From positions 1 to 40,872 of the forward strand of contig JAFTRX010000057.1 of assembly GCA_017462015.1 (NCBI GenBank): a stretch of DNA of 40,872 nucleotides, written 5' to 3'. Under the pieces are notes generated by a model. The model saw nothing but the letters and a program-made list of their open reading frames with translations. It made no database searches and was not told where the DNA came from. Both the position numbers and the translations under genes were made by a program. How positions within the stretch are numbered: position 1 is the first letter of the stretch; every line of letters begins with the position of its first letter. This document shows positions 24,958 to 33,000 of this stretch, piece by piece. The stretch comes from Lentisphaeria bacterium. Its GTDB lineage: Bacteria; Verrucomicrobiota; Lentisphaeria; Victivallales; Victivallaceae.

Positions 24958-24995
24958 ACCGGAATTGCCAGAAAAACGGCATTCCGGTATTTTTT
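24958..24995 (+). terminator. Terminator of the ferredoxin/oxidoreductase operon
   Basis: ACCGGAATTGCC (24958-24969) pairs with GGCATTCCGGT (24978-24988) with one bulge, followed by ATTTTTT. Confidence 0.85.
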
Positions 24996-24999
24996 CAGT

Positions 25000-25028
25000 T
25001 TGAATTTTGCTGAAACGGATGCTATATT
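25000..25028 (+). promoter_or_regulatory. Promoter of the SGNH esterase gene
   Basis: TTGAAT (25000-25005), 17-bp spacer, TATATT (25023-25028), directly after the preceding terminator. Confidence 0.55.
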
Positions 25029-25062
25029 GCCATATCATAAAAACGCAGAGGAGAATTTACTT

Positions 25063-25899
25063 ATGAACGAAACCGAATGGGAAAACTGCCGCCGGGATGA
25101 TGATAAACTGCTGGTGCTGCTGGCAGGTCAATCCAATATGGCTGGACGCGGTTATGCCGGTCCCGATGACCTGACCGCAATTCCGCGCCTGTTGATGATA
25201 CGCCCCGATTTCAAATGGCAGCCGGCGATCGAACCGGTCACCAAAGACCGCAAGTTCATCGGAACATTTCAATCCTCCGGAGAAAAAATCATCGGCAGCG
25301 ATCCGTTTGAAACCGTACTCCCCGAAGGCGATCAGAAAGTTGTCGGAGTCGGACTCGGACGCACCTTCGGCCGCCTCCTCGCCGAAGCTTTCCCCGGCAA
25401 AACCGTGGGCTTGATCCCCTGTGCCGTAGGCGGAACTTCCATCGCCGCATGGATGCCGGGCGGCGTTGATGACCATGATCCGGAAAATTTCCCCTATGAC
25501 AATGCCATAAAAAAGGCAAAAGAAGCCCAGAAAAGCGGCAAAATCATCGCTGTTCTCTGGCATCAGGGCGAGACGGATGCCAAACGGCAAACCACAGATT
25601 ACACCGAAAAACTGCGTGCAGTCGTACATAATTTCCGACAGGAACTGCACTTGGGTAATGATGTCCCTTTTATTGCCGGTGACATGGCTTCATTCTACAA
25701 TGAGGAAATCAACGCAAACATCAACATCGTTGATGATGCTCTGAAAACCCTTTCCCGCGAAGAACCTTCATTTTTCTATGTGCATACCAAAGATATGATG
25801 CATCGCGGCGATAATCTCCATTTCGATACCGATTCTCTACATAAACTTGGCGCCCGTTACTTTGAAGCATATCAACGCTTTGCCTCCCTCCTCCAATAA
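25063..25899 (+). CDS. SGNH/sialate O-acetylesterase-family carbohydrate esterase
   Basis: A 278-residue esterase of the SASA type. Block I is LLAGQSNMAGRG with nucleophile Ser24; PCAVGGTSIAAWMPGG provides the oxyanion Gly, LWHQGETDA is the conserved WxQGExD motif, and the C-terminal DSLH pair supplies Asp and His. There is no signal peptide, so it probably acts in the cytoplasm on imported acetylated sugars. The ATG at 25063 has GAGGAGA upstream; earlier in-frame starts lie inside the promoter. A monocistronic unit followed by repeat C. Confidence 0.87.
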   Translation: MNETEWENCRRDDDKLLVLLAGQSNMAGRGYAGPDDLTAIPRLLMIRPDFKWQPAIEPVTKDRKFIGTFQSSGEKIIGSDPFETVLPEGDQKVVGVGLGRTFGRLLAEAFPGKTVGLIPCAVGGTSIAAWMPGGVDDHDPENFPYDNAIKKAKEAQKSGKIIAVLWHQGETDAKRQTTDYTEKLRAVVHNFRQELHLGNDVPFIAGDMASFYNEEINANINIVDDALKTLSREEPSFFYVHTKDMMHRGDNLHFDTDSLHKLGARYFEAYQRFASLLQ

Positions 25900-25904
25900 G
25901 GAGA

Positions 25905-26153
25905 GATGGCATTCCGGGGAGGGGGAAAACCTCTTTTCACGAGAAAAGAGGTTTTCCCCCTCCCCGTACCCCTCCCCTTTTCGAGAAAAGCGAGTTATTT
26001 GGTCGCTCCGTTGTCGCGACAGCAGCACTTACGACTTATCACATCCTCACTCGTTACGTTCGGTACTTTTCGGGATGGTTAGAATATGTCCGAACAAATC
26101 GGAGATGGTTTGCATTTTGCAAACCAACACCTCTCCCTCCCCGGAATACCATC
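25905..26153. repeat. Dispersed repeat family C, copy 2 (249-bp MITE-like element)
   Basis: A 249-bp element bounded by 19-bp terminal inverted repeats: GATGGCATTCCGGGGAGGG (25905-25923) and CCCTCCCCGGAATACCATC (26135-26153), 18 of 19 matching. Inside is a perfect 24-bp hairpin (25915-25938 with 25943-25966, loop ACGA), a CTTTTC/GAAAAG hairpin, and GGTTTGCA-TTT-TGCAAACC (26107-26125). No transposase and no clear target duplication are seen. It begins 5 nt after the esterase stop codon and matches copy 1 at 16337-16465 over its left half. Confidence 0.8.
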
Positions 26154-26243
26154 AATTTCACCGTAACAACGCTATTTTTCTATAAAAAATTGTTAATGTC
26201 CCCAATTTTGTAAAACTGAATATTCTCTGGAAGAAACAAGAAT

Positions 26244-26390
26244 AAAAACAGTCGTTTGCAATCGGCGGATGGATCGTGCGGCAAGGTTGCGGGTAAATCA
26301 AAGTGAAGCTGAAGGAGTGGACTATTGTCCTCGACTGAAGCTGAATCTGCCGATTTGCCCGTAAGATTGCCCACGAGGCGCCGCCGCAGT
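26244..26390 (-). repeat. Dispersed repeat family B, copy 3 (full length)
   Basis: About 147 bp in inverse orientation to copy 1. It contains two direct GAAGCTGAA units and a small GGAC/GTCC hairpin, and its ends carry an imperfect inverted repeat (GCAATCGGCGGATGGATC against GCAAATCGGCAGATTCAGC on the other strand). Its first 43 bp (26244-26286) recur perfectly inverted at 28331-28373, on the far side of the heparinase gene. The spacer 25900-26508 holds this, repeat C and a promoter; no gene is seen. Confidence 0.75.
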
Positions 26391-26422
26391 TTAGATTCCT
26401 CACAAAAAATTTTATCGTTGCT

Positions 26423-26459
26423 GCTATTGACATTTTACAGAAGTTGTGTTAATTTATAG
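26423..26459 (+). promoter_or_regulatory. Heparinase promoter, duplicate of the one at 35871
   Basis: TTGACA (26427-26432), 16-bp spacer and TTAATT (26449-26454). The 37 bp from GCTATTGACATTTT through TTTATAG match 35871-35907 with only about four differences, and the half-palindrome AAGTT-N5-AATTT lies over the -10. Confidence 0.6.
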
Positions 26460-26508
26460 GGAATTAACGCCGTCTGCAACAGATAATATCAAAATCAATA
26501 TAAAAGAA

Positions 26509-28314
26509 ATGAAAAAGTCTGAACGTTATATTCATGACCGTTTGCCGCAGAATTTCTATGACCGGATAACCGAAGGAAATTACAACCGCAATCTTTATCC
26601 GGCGTTTGCTGACCGCGAAGCGTGGGCAAAGGCAGGCAAGAGCAAATTTGCCGCTGAAATCATTGCTGAAGCCGATCAAATCGCAGAAAATCAGGTTCCG
26701 CAGCTGTTGTATTCCAATTATGTACAATTCGCTGTCAACGGCAACCGCACTGAATACGAAACGCCCTATTTCCGTCGCCGCAAAGAGCTGGGATTTCTGG
26801 CAGCAGCGTTGTGCCTGACCGGAGATAAAGCAAAATATATGGCGCGCCTTCTCGATTATACGGTCGCTATTCTGGAAGAACGTTCCTGGTGCGTTCCGGC
26901 GCACGCCCGCTGGACATACAACTCCACTCTCCGCTGGCAGAACTGTGACCTGTTTGCCGCCGAAACTGCCGCCGTAATGGCACTGCTTTATCTGGTGCTG
27001 GGAGAAGAACTGGAAAAAGAGATTCCGGGAATATCCGGACTGATCCGGCAGAAATCTCTGGAACAGAGCATCTATTACGTCATGGATAAAAATATCGTTC
27101 ACTGGTGGGATGTTCATGAAAAACCTGCCAACTGGACAGTCTGGTGCAGCAGCAACTGCATCATCACCGGACTGATTCTGGAACCGAACGGCAAAAAACT
27201 TGCCGCTCAAATCCGGAGATTTCTCGCCAACACCTCGCGCTTCATCCATTATTATGCGGATGACGGTTATTGTGCCGAAGGCGCATCCTACTACATGAAA
27301 GCCAATTTGATGGTATTCCAAACCATATTCATGCTGAACAAAGCTCTTCCCGGTTCTATGGACAAAGTATTCAATGAACCCAAAATCAAAGCGATGGTGG
27401 AATTTCTTCCCAATGCCCGCATCAGCAGCGGAACCATCGTTTCATTTGGCGATTCCCAGCCGAAACTGCGGCCGTGTCAGGCGTTGCTGGCACCGGCAGG
27501 AAAATATTTTGATTCCAAACCGCTGCTGGAACTTGCGGCGCGAAATGAATACCAACTGGGAGCGTGCGGAGATTTTCTGGCGAGTCTGCTTGCTCTACTC
27601 TTTGACCGCCCCGAAGAGATGCCGGAGACGGATAAAAACTGCAAAGCTACAGTTATTTTTCCGGGGCGGCTGGCGATATTCCGCTCGGAAAAGCTCTCGC
27701 TTTCGCTTAAATCCGGACACAACAATGAATCTCACAACCACAACGATCTGGGACATTTTGAATTGTTCAGCGGGGAAATTCCGGTCGTTCTTGATGCAGG
27801 AACCGGAAGCTACGCCAAAATCAATTTTTCAGAACAGCGTTACACCTTGTGGTATACGCGCGGAACAGGACACAATGCGCCGGTATTCGGCAAGTATGAG
27901 CAAGTAAAAGGCGAAGAATATACTTCCAGTTTTACCGTACAGGATGACCGTATGATCCGCTGTGATCTTTCCCATGCCTATCCGGAAGAGGCGGGGGTAA
28001 AGTCGGCGGAACGTATCATTGAATACAGTGAAGATACGGTCACGGTCGAAGATTCTTTTGTGCTGGACAAAAAAAGAGTGACTGAAATAACGCTGTTGAC
28101 CGCGTGTACTCCGGAAGTTAAAGATGACGTGACCATTCAGTTGGGCGATGTCAGCTTGAGTTTGGAAGATTCTGTGCTGGTGAATGTGGAACAAATGCCG
28201 GATTTGAACCACAGCAGCGCCTCCAACAGTTCGATCTGGGGAGCTGCCGTTTTCGCACTGAAATTGCGGCTTCATGGCAATCACAGCAAAATGATCTTCA
28301 CGCGTCTCCGGTAA
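26509..28314 (+). CDS. Heparinase II/III-like polysaccharide lyase
   Basis: A 601-residue protein with the two-part layout of heparinase II/III-type lyases: an N-terminal (alpha/alpha) helical toroid (about residues 50-370, with NWTVWCSSNCIITGLIL and DDGYCAEGASYYMKANLMVF) and a C-terminal beta-sheet domain containing KSGHNNESHNHNDLGHFELF, which includes the conserved His/Asn of the family. No signal peptide, so probably cytoplasmic oligo-uronate lyase activity (PL12/15/17-like); substrate unknown. The start at 26509 is chosen because an upstream in-frame GTG lies inside the promoter; only a weak AAAAG precedes it. The gene is flanked by a perfect 43-bp inverted repeat. Confidence 0.82.
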   Translation: MKKSERYIHDRLPQNFYDRITEGNYNRNLYPAFADREAWAKAGKSKFAAEIIAEADQIAENQVPQLLYSNYVQFAVNGNRTEYETPYFRRRKELGFLAAALCLTGDKAKYMARLLDYTVAILEERSWCVPAHARWTYNSTLRWQNCDLFAAETAAVMALLYLVLGEELEKEIPGISGLIRQKSLEQSIYYVMDKNIVHWWDVHEKPANWTVWCSSNCIITGLILEPNGKKLAAQIRRFLANTSRFIHYYADDGYCAEGASYYMKANLMVFQTIFMLNKALPGSMDKVFNEPKIKAMVEFLPNARISSGTIVSFGDSQPKLRPCQALLAPAGKYFDSKPLLELAARNEYQLGACGDFLASLLALLFDRPEEMPETDKNCKATVIFPGRLAIFRSEKLSLSLKSGHNNESHNHNDLGHFELFSGEIPVVLDAGTGSYAKINFSEQRYTLWYTRGTGHNAPVFGKYEQVKGEEYTSSFTVQDDRMIRCDLSHAYPEEAGVKSAERIIEYSEDTVTVEDSFVLDKKRVTEITLLTACTPEVKDDVTIQLGDVSLSLEDSVLVNVEQMPDLNHSSASNSSIWGAAVFALKLRLHGNHSKMIFTRLR

Positions 28315-28319
28315 GACGG

Positions 28320-28337
28320 GGCAAGGTGTTCCTTGCC
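28320..28337. terminator. Hairpin between convergent genes
   Basis: GGCAAGG-TGTT-CCTTGCC starts 5 nt after the heparinase stop codon. There is no T run on either strand, so its role as a terminator for the convergent transcripts is uncertain. Confidence 0.4.
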
Positions 28338-28373
28338 GCACGATCCATCCGCCGATTGCAAACGACTGTTTTT
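28331..28373 (+). repeat. Dispersed repeat family B, copy 4 (43-bp end fragment)
   Basis: Perfect inverted copy of 26244-26286. It overlaps the stop codon (TAA, complement of 28372-28374) of the minus-strand membrane-protein gene, so its boundary coincides with the gene's end. Confidence 0.85.
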
Positions 28374-29004
28374 ACTTCCACGGGTAAAATTGTTCTAACT
28401 CACCATCGTTCCAGATGCGGTGCTGCATATTTCCGGCGTGGACACGCTCTCCATCCTCAAGCAATATAAAGGGTTCCCCGGTACTTTTTTTATTTTTTCC
28501 GTGATAACTTATCTTGTGTTTCAGTTTGCTTGTATCTATGCTGTCCGGGAAACAGCCGCCGTTGTTTCCGGCATAGTTCGCACACTCCATATAAATTTGT
28601 TTCAACTCATATTGACAACGCGCCCGGCGCCCGATCTCTCGCGGTCGGCACAAGCAGGGAAAAAGCAGTGCCAGCAGCAATAAGACCAAAAAAGCAAAGA
28701 ATACCCCCCGGCACCACGACTTCAGTTCCCGGCATAACCGGTGTGCAAACCAGGCAAAAAATGAAGCGATGACGAAACTTATGCCATAGGTATAGGGATC
28801 ATTCTGATGGGAGTGCAGTGCCAAAAATTCTTCAATTGGATAATAGAGTCTGTCCGGCAGAAAACTGCATTTCCTCCACCATTGTTCAAAGACTGAACTT
28901 GAAAAAACAAACCAGAACATCGCGGCAACGGTTCCGCAAAACAGTATTATCCCGGCTTGGAGTTTGGAAGATGATTTTTCATGTTCTGTATCGGGCATAT
29001 CCAC
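28372..29004 (-). CDS. Membrane protein with pilin-like C-terminal segment
   Basis: A 210-residue protein with about three transmembrane helices (about residues 17-38, 70-88 and 98-116). After the last helix comes RRARCQYELKQIYMECANYAGNNGGCFPDSI, which resembles the region just after the helix in the phylum's pseudopilins ('C-x-N-L-K-Q...Y...GxFP'). It may therefore be a pseudopilin-domain protein that lacks a cleavable leader. Function unknown. Starts 9 nt after the DUF3089 stop, so it is the last gene of a three-gene minus-strand operon. An alternative start is the ATG at 28998. Confidence 0.6.
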   Translation of the reverse strand: MDMPDTEHEKSSSKLQAGIILFCGTVAAMFWFVFSSSVFEQWWRKCSFLPDRLYYPIEEFLALHSHQNDPYTYGISFVIASFFAWFAHRLCRELKSWCRGVFFAFLVLLLLALLFPCLCRPREIGRRARCQYELKQIYMECANYAGNNGGCFPDSIDTSKLKHKISYHGKNKKSTGEPFILLEDGERVHAGNMQHRIWNDGELEQFYPWK

Positions 29005-29013
29005 TGCATCCTT

Positions 29014-29997
29014 TTACAAGCATCCGTTTTTCCGGAAGGCGGCGATGCGGACTTTGCCGTTGGCTCGCAGGTCGTAATAAAAAAAGTTCAAGTCAAACAT
29101 GTGATAAACTCCGGAACCTAAACTGCGGCTGTCGTATTTGCCGACTTCAGCAGTTTCAACGATAAGTCCACCGCTTGCCGGGTCGATTTTTGCTGAAACA
29201 AACCTCTTTTTATCGGTTGCTTTTCCGCTTTTAAAGTCAAAAAAGCGACTGCCTTTGTGTTCTGCTTTTTCTGCGATTTTACCATCTGTACGCCAGTTGA
29301 CCGGATTTATGCAATAAACGTTCTCTTTTCCGGTAAACGGCGACTTGACCTTGCCCGGAGCCTGTGAATTATAGTTGATGATAACTCCGGTGTCATCGGC
29401 TTTCTTTGCTGTTCGCAAATGCGGATAATTGGGAAATGTTTTCGGCATATTGGGATAGCCGATCAGATATGCCGCCACCAGCTGCGCTTTAACTTTGGGA
29501 TCCGCAAGCTCCGTTTTCATAACTTCCAGCAACGCGATCGCCCCCTGACTGAAGCCAAGAAGAATAAACGGACGCCCTTTATTGTGGTGCTTCATATAAT
29601 AACGGAACGCCGCCCGGACATCGTGTATTCCATGCCGGATATATTTCTGCTTTTCCACTGGCAGATTGATCTCTTTCAATGCCCTGCGGAACTCCGCCTG
29701 CCGGTAATAGGGGGCAAACACCCGGCTGTACGGGGAAAAAATTCCGCTGTGTTGAGCGGCGATCATCCGGGCTTTGGCTTGAATTGCCTTATTGCCGTGC
29801 CAAAGCATATACTCATTGTTTTTATCCGAATAAATTGTAGGCAACACATAAAAAAGGTCGACTTCACAATTTTCCCGGATTTTTTCTTCGCAAATCACCC
29901 AATTTCCGGGATAACTGTAATCAAGACTTTTCCACGCTGCGGCATTAAACGGCAACGACAGGCAAATCACACTTATAAGTAAAAGAAATTTTTTCAT
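29014..29997 (-). CDS. Exported DUF3089 alpha/beta-hydrolase
   Basis: A 327-residue exported protein with a Sec signal peptide (about residues 1-21). FYVLPTIYSDKN and the block RPFILLGFSQGAIALLEVM, with the nucleophile elbow GFSQG, match the DUF3089 family of alpha/beta-hydrolases. A C-terminal His (GVYHMFDLNFFY) may complete the triad. The substrate is unknown; lipase- or esterase-like activity is the family expectation. GAGGAGAT lies before its ATG, 18 nt after the stop of the giant RTX protein gene, so the two are co-transcribed. Confidence 0.8.
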   Translation of the reverse strand: MKKFLLLISVICLSLPFNAAAWKSLDYSYPGNWVICEEKIRENCEVDLFYVLPTIYSDKNNEYMLWHGNKAIQAKARMIAAQHSGIFSPYSRVFAPYYRQAEFRRALKEINLPVEKQKYIRHGIHDVRAAFRYYMKHHNKGRPFILLGFSQGAIALLEVMKTELADPKVKAQLVAAYLIGYPNMPKTFPNYPHLRTAKKADDTGVIINYNSQAPGKVKSPFTGKENVYCINPVNWRTDGKIAEKAEHKGSRFFDFKSGKATDKKRFVSAKIDPASGGLIVETAEVGKYDSRSLGSGVYHMFDLNFFYYDLRANGKVRIAAFRKNGCL

Positions 29998-30015
29998 TAT
30001 TATCTCCTCACGCAG

Positions 30016-33000
30016 TTATGCTAACATACCTTTATCCTCAAAAATCTTTTCACTTGCGGCACCGTTGAAGCATCCGTCAGGCAAAGATACATCGCTGCCG
30101 AACTTGAGAGTGACATTGGCAACGCCGCTTACAGTTACGCTGTTTTCACCGTCGGTGTAGGTCAGCGTTGAAGCATCCCAGTTATCTTCAGAACCGGATT
30201 CAAACCAAAGTGTAACTTCTCCGTCAGCAAGCTGTTCAACACTATCTTTACCCCAGTTTCCTCCAAAGCAGAAAACATCCGCTCCGCCGCCGCCGTGCAG
30301 ACGGTCGTTTCCGCTGCCGCCTGCGATCACATCATTGTCGATTCCACCGATAATACGGTCAGCTCCGGCATCGCCATAGAGGATGTTACTGCCGTTATTC
30401 GCCCAGATGGTATCTTTGCCATCTCCACCATAGATTGTGACTCCGTTTCCAATATAAGCGAATGTCGAACTGGTCATATCCACGACGTCATCGCCCATTC
30501 CGGCGCGGATCTCATCGATTTGAGCAATCCGGGCTTGTTGTTCAACGACCGTTCCCGGCAGTATCGTGTAAATGTCGTCAACAAACAGTGCATCGCCGTT
30601 GGTATCATCGGTCAAAACCAGCACATTGGCATCAGTTGAACCTTCAAACATGTCGGCAATTTTGTTTTTTCCAATAAGAGCAACTTGCTCATTGGTTCCG
30701 CTCCAGCCTTTGAGAACGCCCGCATGCTGGGCGGCATAACCTGCTTCCCATGTACCATTGGCATTGGCAAAAAAGATATCCGTGTTACCGTTCGCTTCAG
30801 AAATAAATTCTTGTACGGTAACGTTGCCGTCAGCGATGATTTGTTCAGTATTGGCAAAAACTCCGCCGGCAGCTTTCACCCGCCATTGCCAGACTCCTGC
30901 GGGCAAATCGAAAAAATCGACTTTTGTTGAAACCGTTTCCCAACTGAGGACATTGGCAAAATTATCCTGCGAATATTCCACAATATATCTTTCCACTCCG
31001 GGAACAGCATCCCAGCTTACGCCATCCGCACTGCCGGAAAGGTTATCCGGGAAAAACGCATTTGATACCTCAAAAAAGTAATTCACATCTTCTGCCGTTT
31101 GCTCACGCTGAATACCGATATATATTTCCCCGTTCACAAGGTTCGCATCAATGCACCACGCCCCATCGGACAATGCTTCTATTTCCAGCGCCTGTCCGAA
31201 GCGGTCGCAACAACTGATTTCCAGTACCCCATCTTTTACCGCCTGTGCCGTTTGTGCATCTACGGTCAACACGATTGCTGATTTCAGCTCACTTACAGTT
31301 TCAAGAGACAATTTAAAGAAATCCGAATCGTCTCCAATACCGACCCAGTTTTCAACTTTGGCGTCAAACGCGATACTGTCGTTCAAAGCTGCCAACTCCC
31401 AGCTGTCATCGCTGTTATCGATTTGAGGATAGAGATTTTTAAGCTCAACAGCACTCAACACATAATCTGTATTAAAGAGCCCATCGCCTTTGTCCACCGA
31501 ATCCACAACGACAAAATAATTACCGCTTTCAAGATAAATACCGTCAATAAACGCTTTGCCGTCTGCATCAAGCTGTTTTTCTTCAATAACAGTTCCATTT
31601 ACTTCGCAAATTTTCAGAACTGCATCAAAGGCATCGCCCTGCAATCTGACGGCGTAACGCTCATCATGTTTGATTTGAAGCAGATAAGAGTGTGCTTCAT
31701 TGCGGTAACCGATCCAGTCGCTGACAACTTCACCGTTGACGGTAAGGATGTCCCCGGTTTGAACATTGTCCTCAAACACATCAAAACTTAAATCAAAACA
31801 GTAGTCGGTATTGTATTCACCTTTGCCGTCATCAGGAGATGCCACTTGAACATAAAAATTGTTTTTGATTGACAATTTGTCGATGATAACGGTATCTGCA
31901 AAATATTCTCCGGCAGTGACAGTGAATGTTTCCACACAGTCAAATTCCCCATTGGTACTGTTTTGCACACAGATGAAAATTTCAACATCCGCCTCCAATA
32001 CAGTACCACTTTTGATTGCGAGCGAGAGCTCGCCGCCGTCAGCGGTCATATACTGATAAATGGCATCTTTATTACAGAAACCTACTTCGCCTTCAAGCTT
32101 TTCCACATAAACGCCCGAAACCAGAGGCATTTCCGCCGTATCATCCCCGATGGAAATGATTTCCCGATCTTTCTGCTCAACGGAAAAAACTTCTCCTGAC
32201 AGCTCAAGCGTTATATCAAAACCGGAAATACTGCTGTTTTCTGCCCGTGACCATTCCCAGAAATAATCTCCGTTATCCAGCAGGATCTCTGATACCGGAT
32301 TTTTCAGTATACCGTTGACGACAGTTAAAGTAAGAATATTATTTTCAAACTGCGTAAGAGTTGCGTTGCCGTTCTCTTCATCAGTTTTGACCAGATCGTT
32401 GCGGTAAAGGGTCAATGTTCCGGTAAAATTCTTCAAGTCAACGCCGTTCAGATTATAAATGCCGTCATTCAAAGCAAAGAGCTGACTGCGTGAAGAACTG
32501 CTCTCTCCGTCGATGCTGATCGTCTGCTCATCGTGGAACAATACGTCCACGTCCTCTTCTTTACTCCAGGAGCCAACAGCATTGCCACTACTATCGACGG
32601 CAATCACGCGATAAGCATATTTTCCGGGAGCGGCACTTAAAACATAAGAGGTGCTGAAAATATTATTTATATAAACACCGCTGCCATCCCAATCACCTTC
32701 CAAGGCGTAATGCAGGATGTAAGAATCAGCTCCCTCAACCGCCTGCCACGAGATAGTTTGCTTCTGACACTCCCCGGAATCCATCGCCGAAAATGTGATT
32801 TCGTCACTGTCATCGGCGTAAATTTCATCCTCGCAGGTATCGCCTTGCTTTTTGCAACCGTTTTCCTGAGTGACCGCCAACAGCAAACTTGAGGGATCGT
32901 CGCGCAGCTCATCGGTAACGGTGATTACCTGCTGAAAAGTGATGCTTGAATTGCCCTTGATTTCAAGTCCGCTTCCAGAAACAATGACTTCCGCAGTGTC

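Noticed and set aside
26446-26508. Upstream GTG start for the heparinase
   Set aside because: The codon is inside the -10 region of the promoter, so it would not be transcribed properly.
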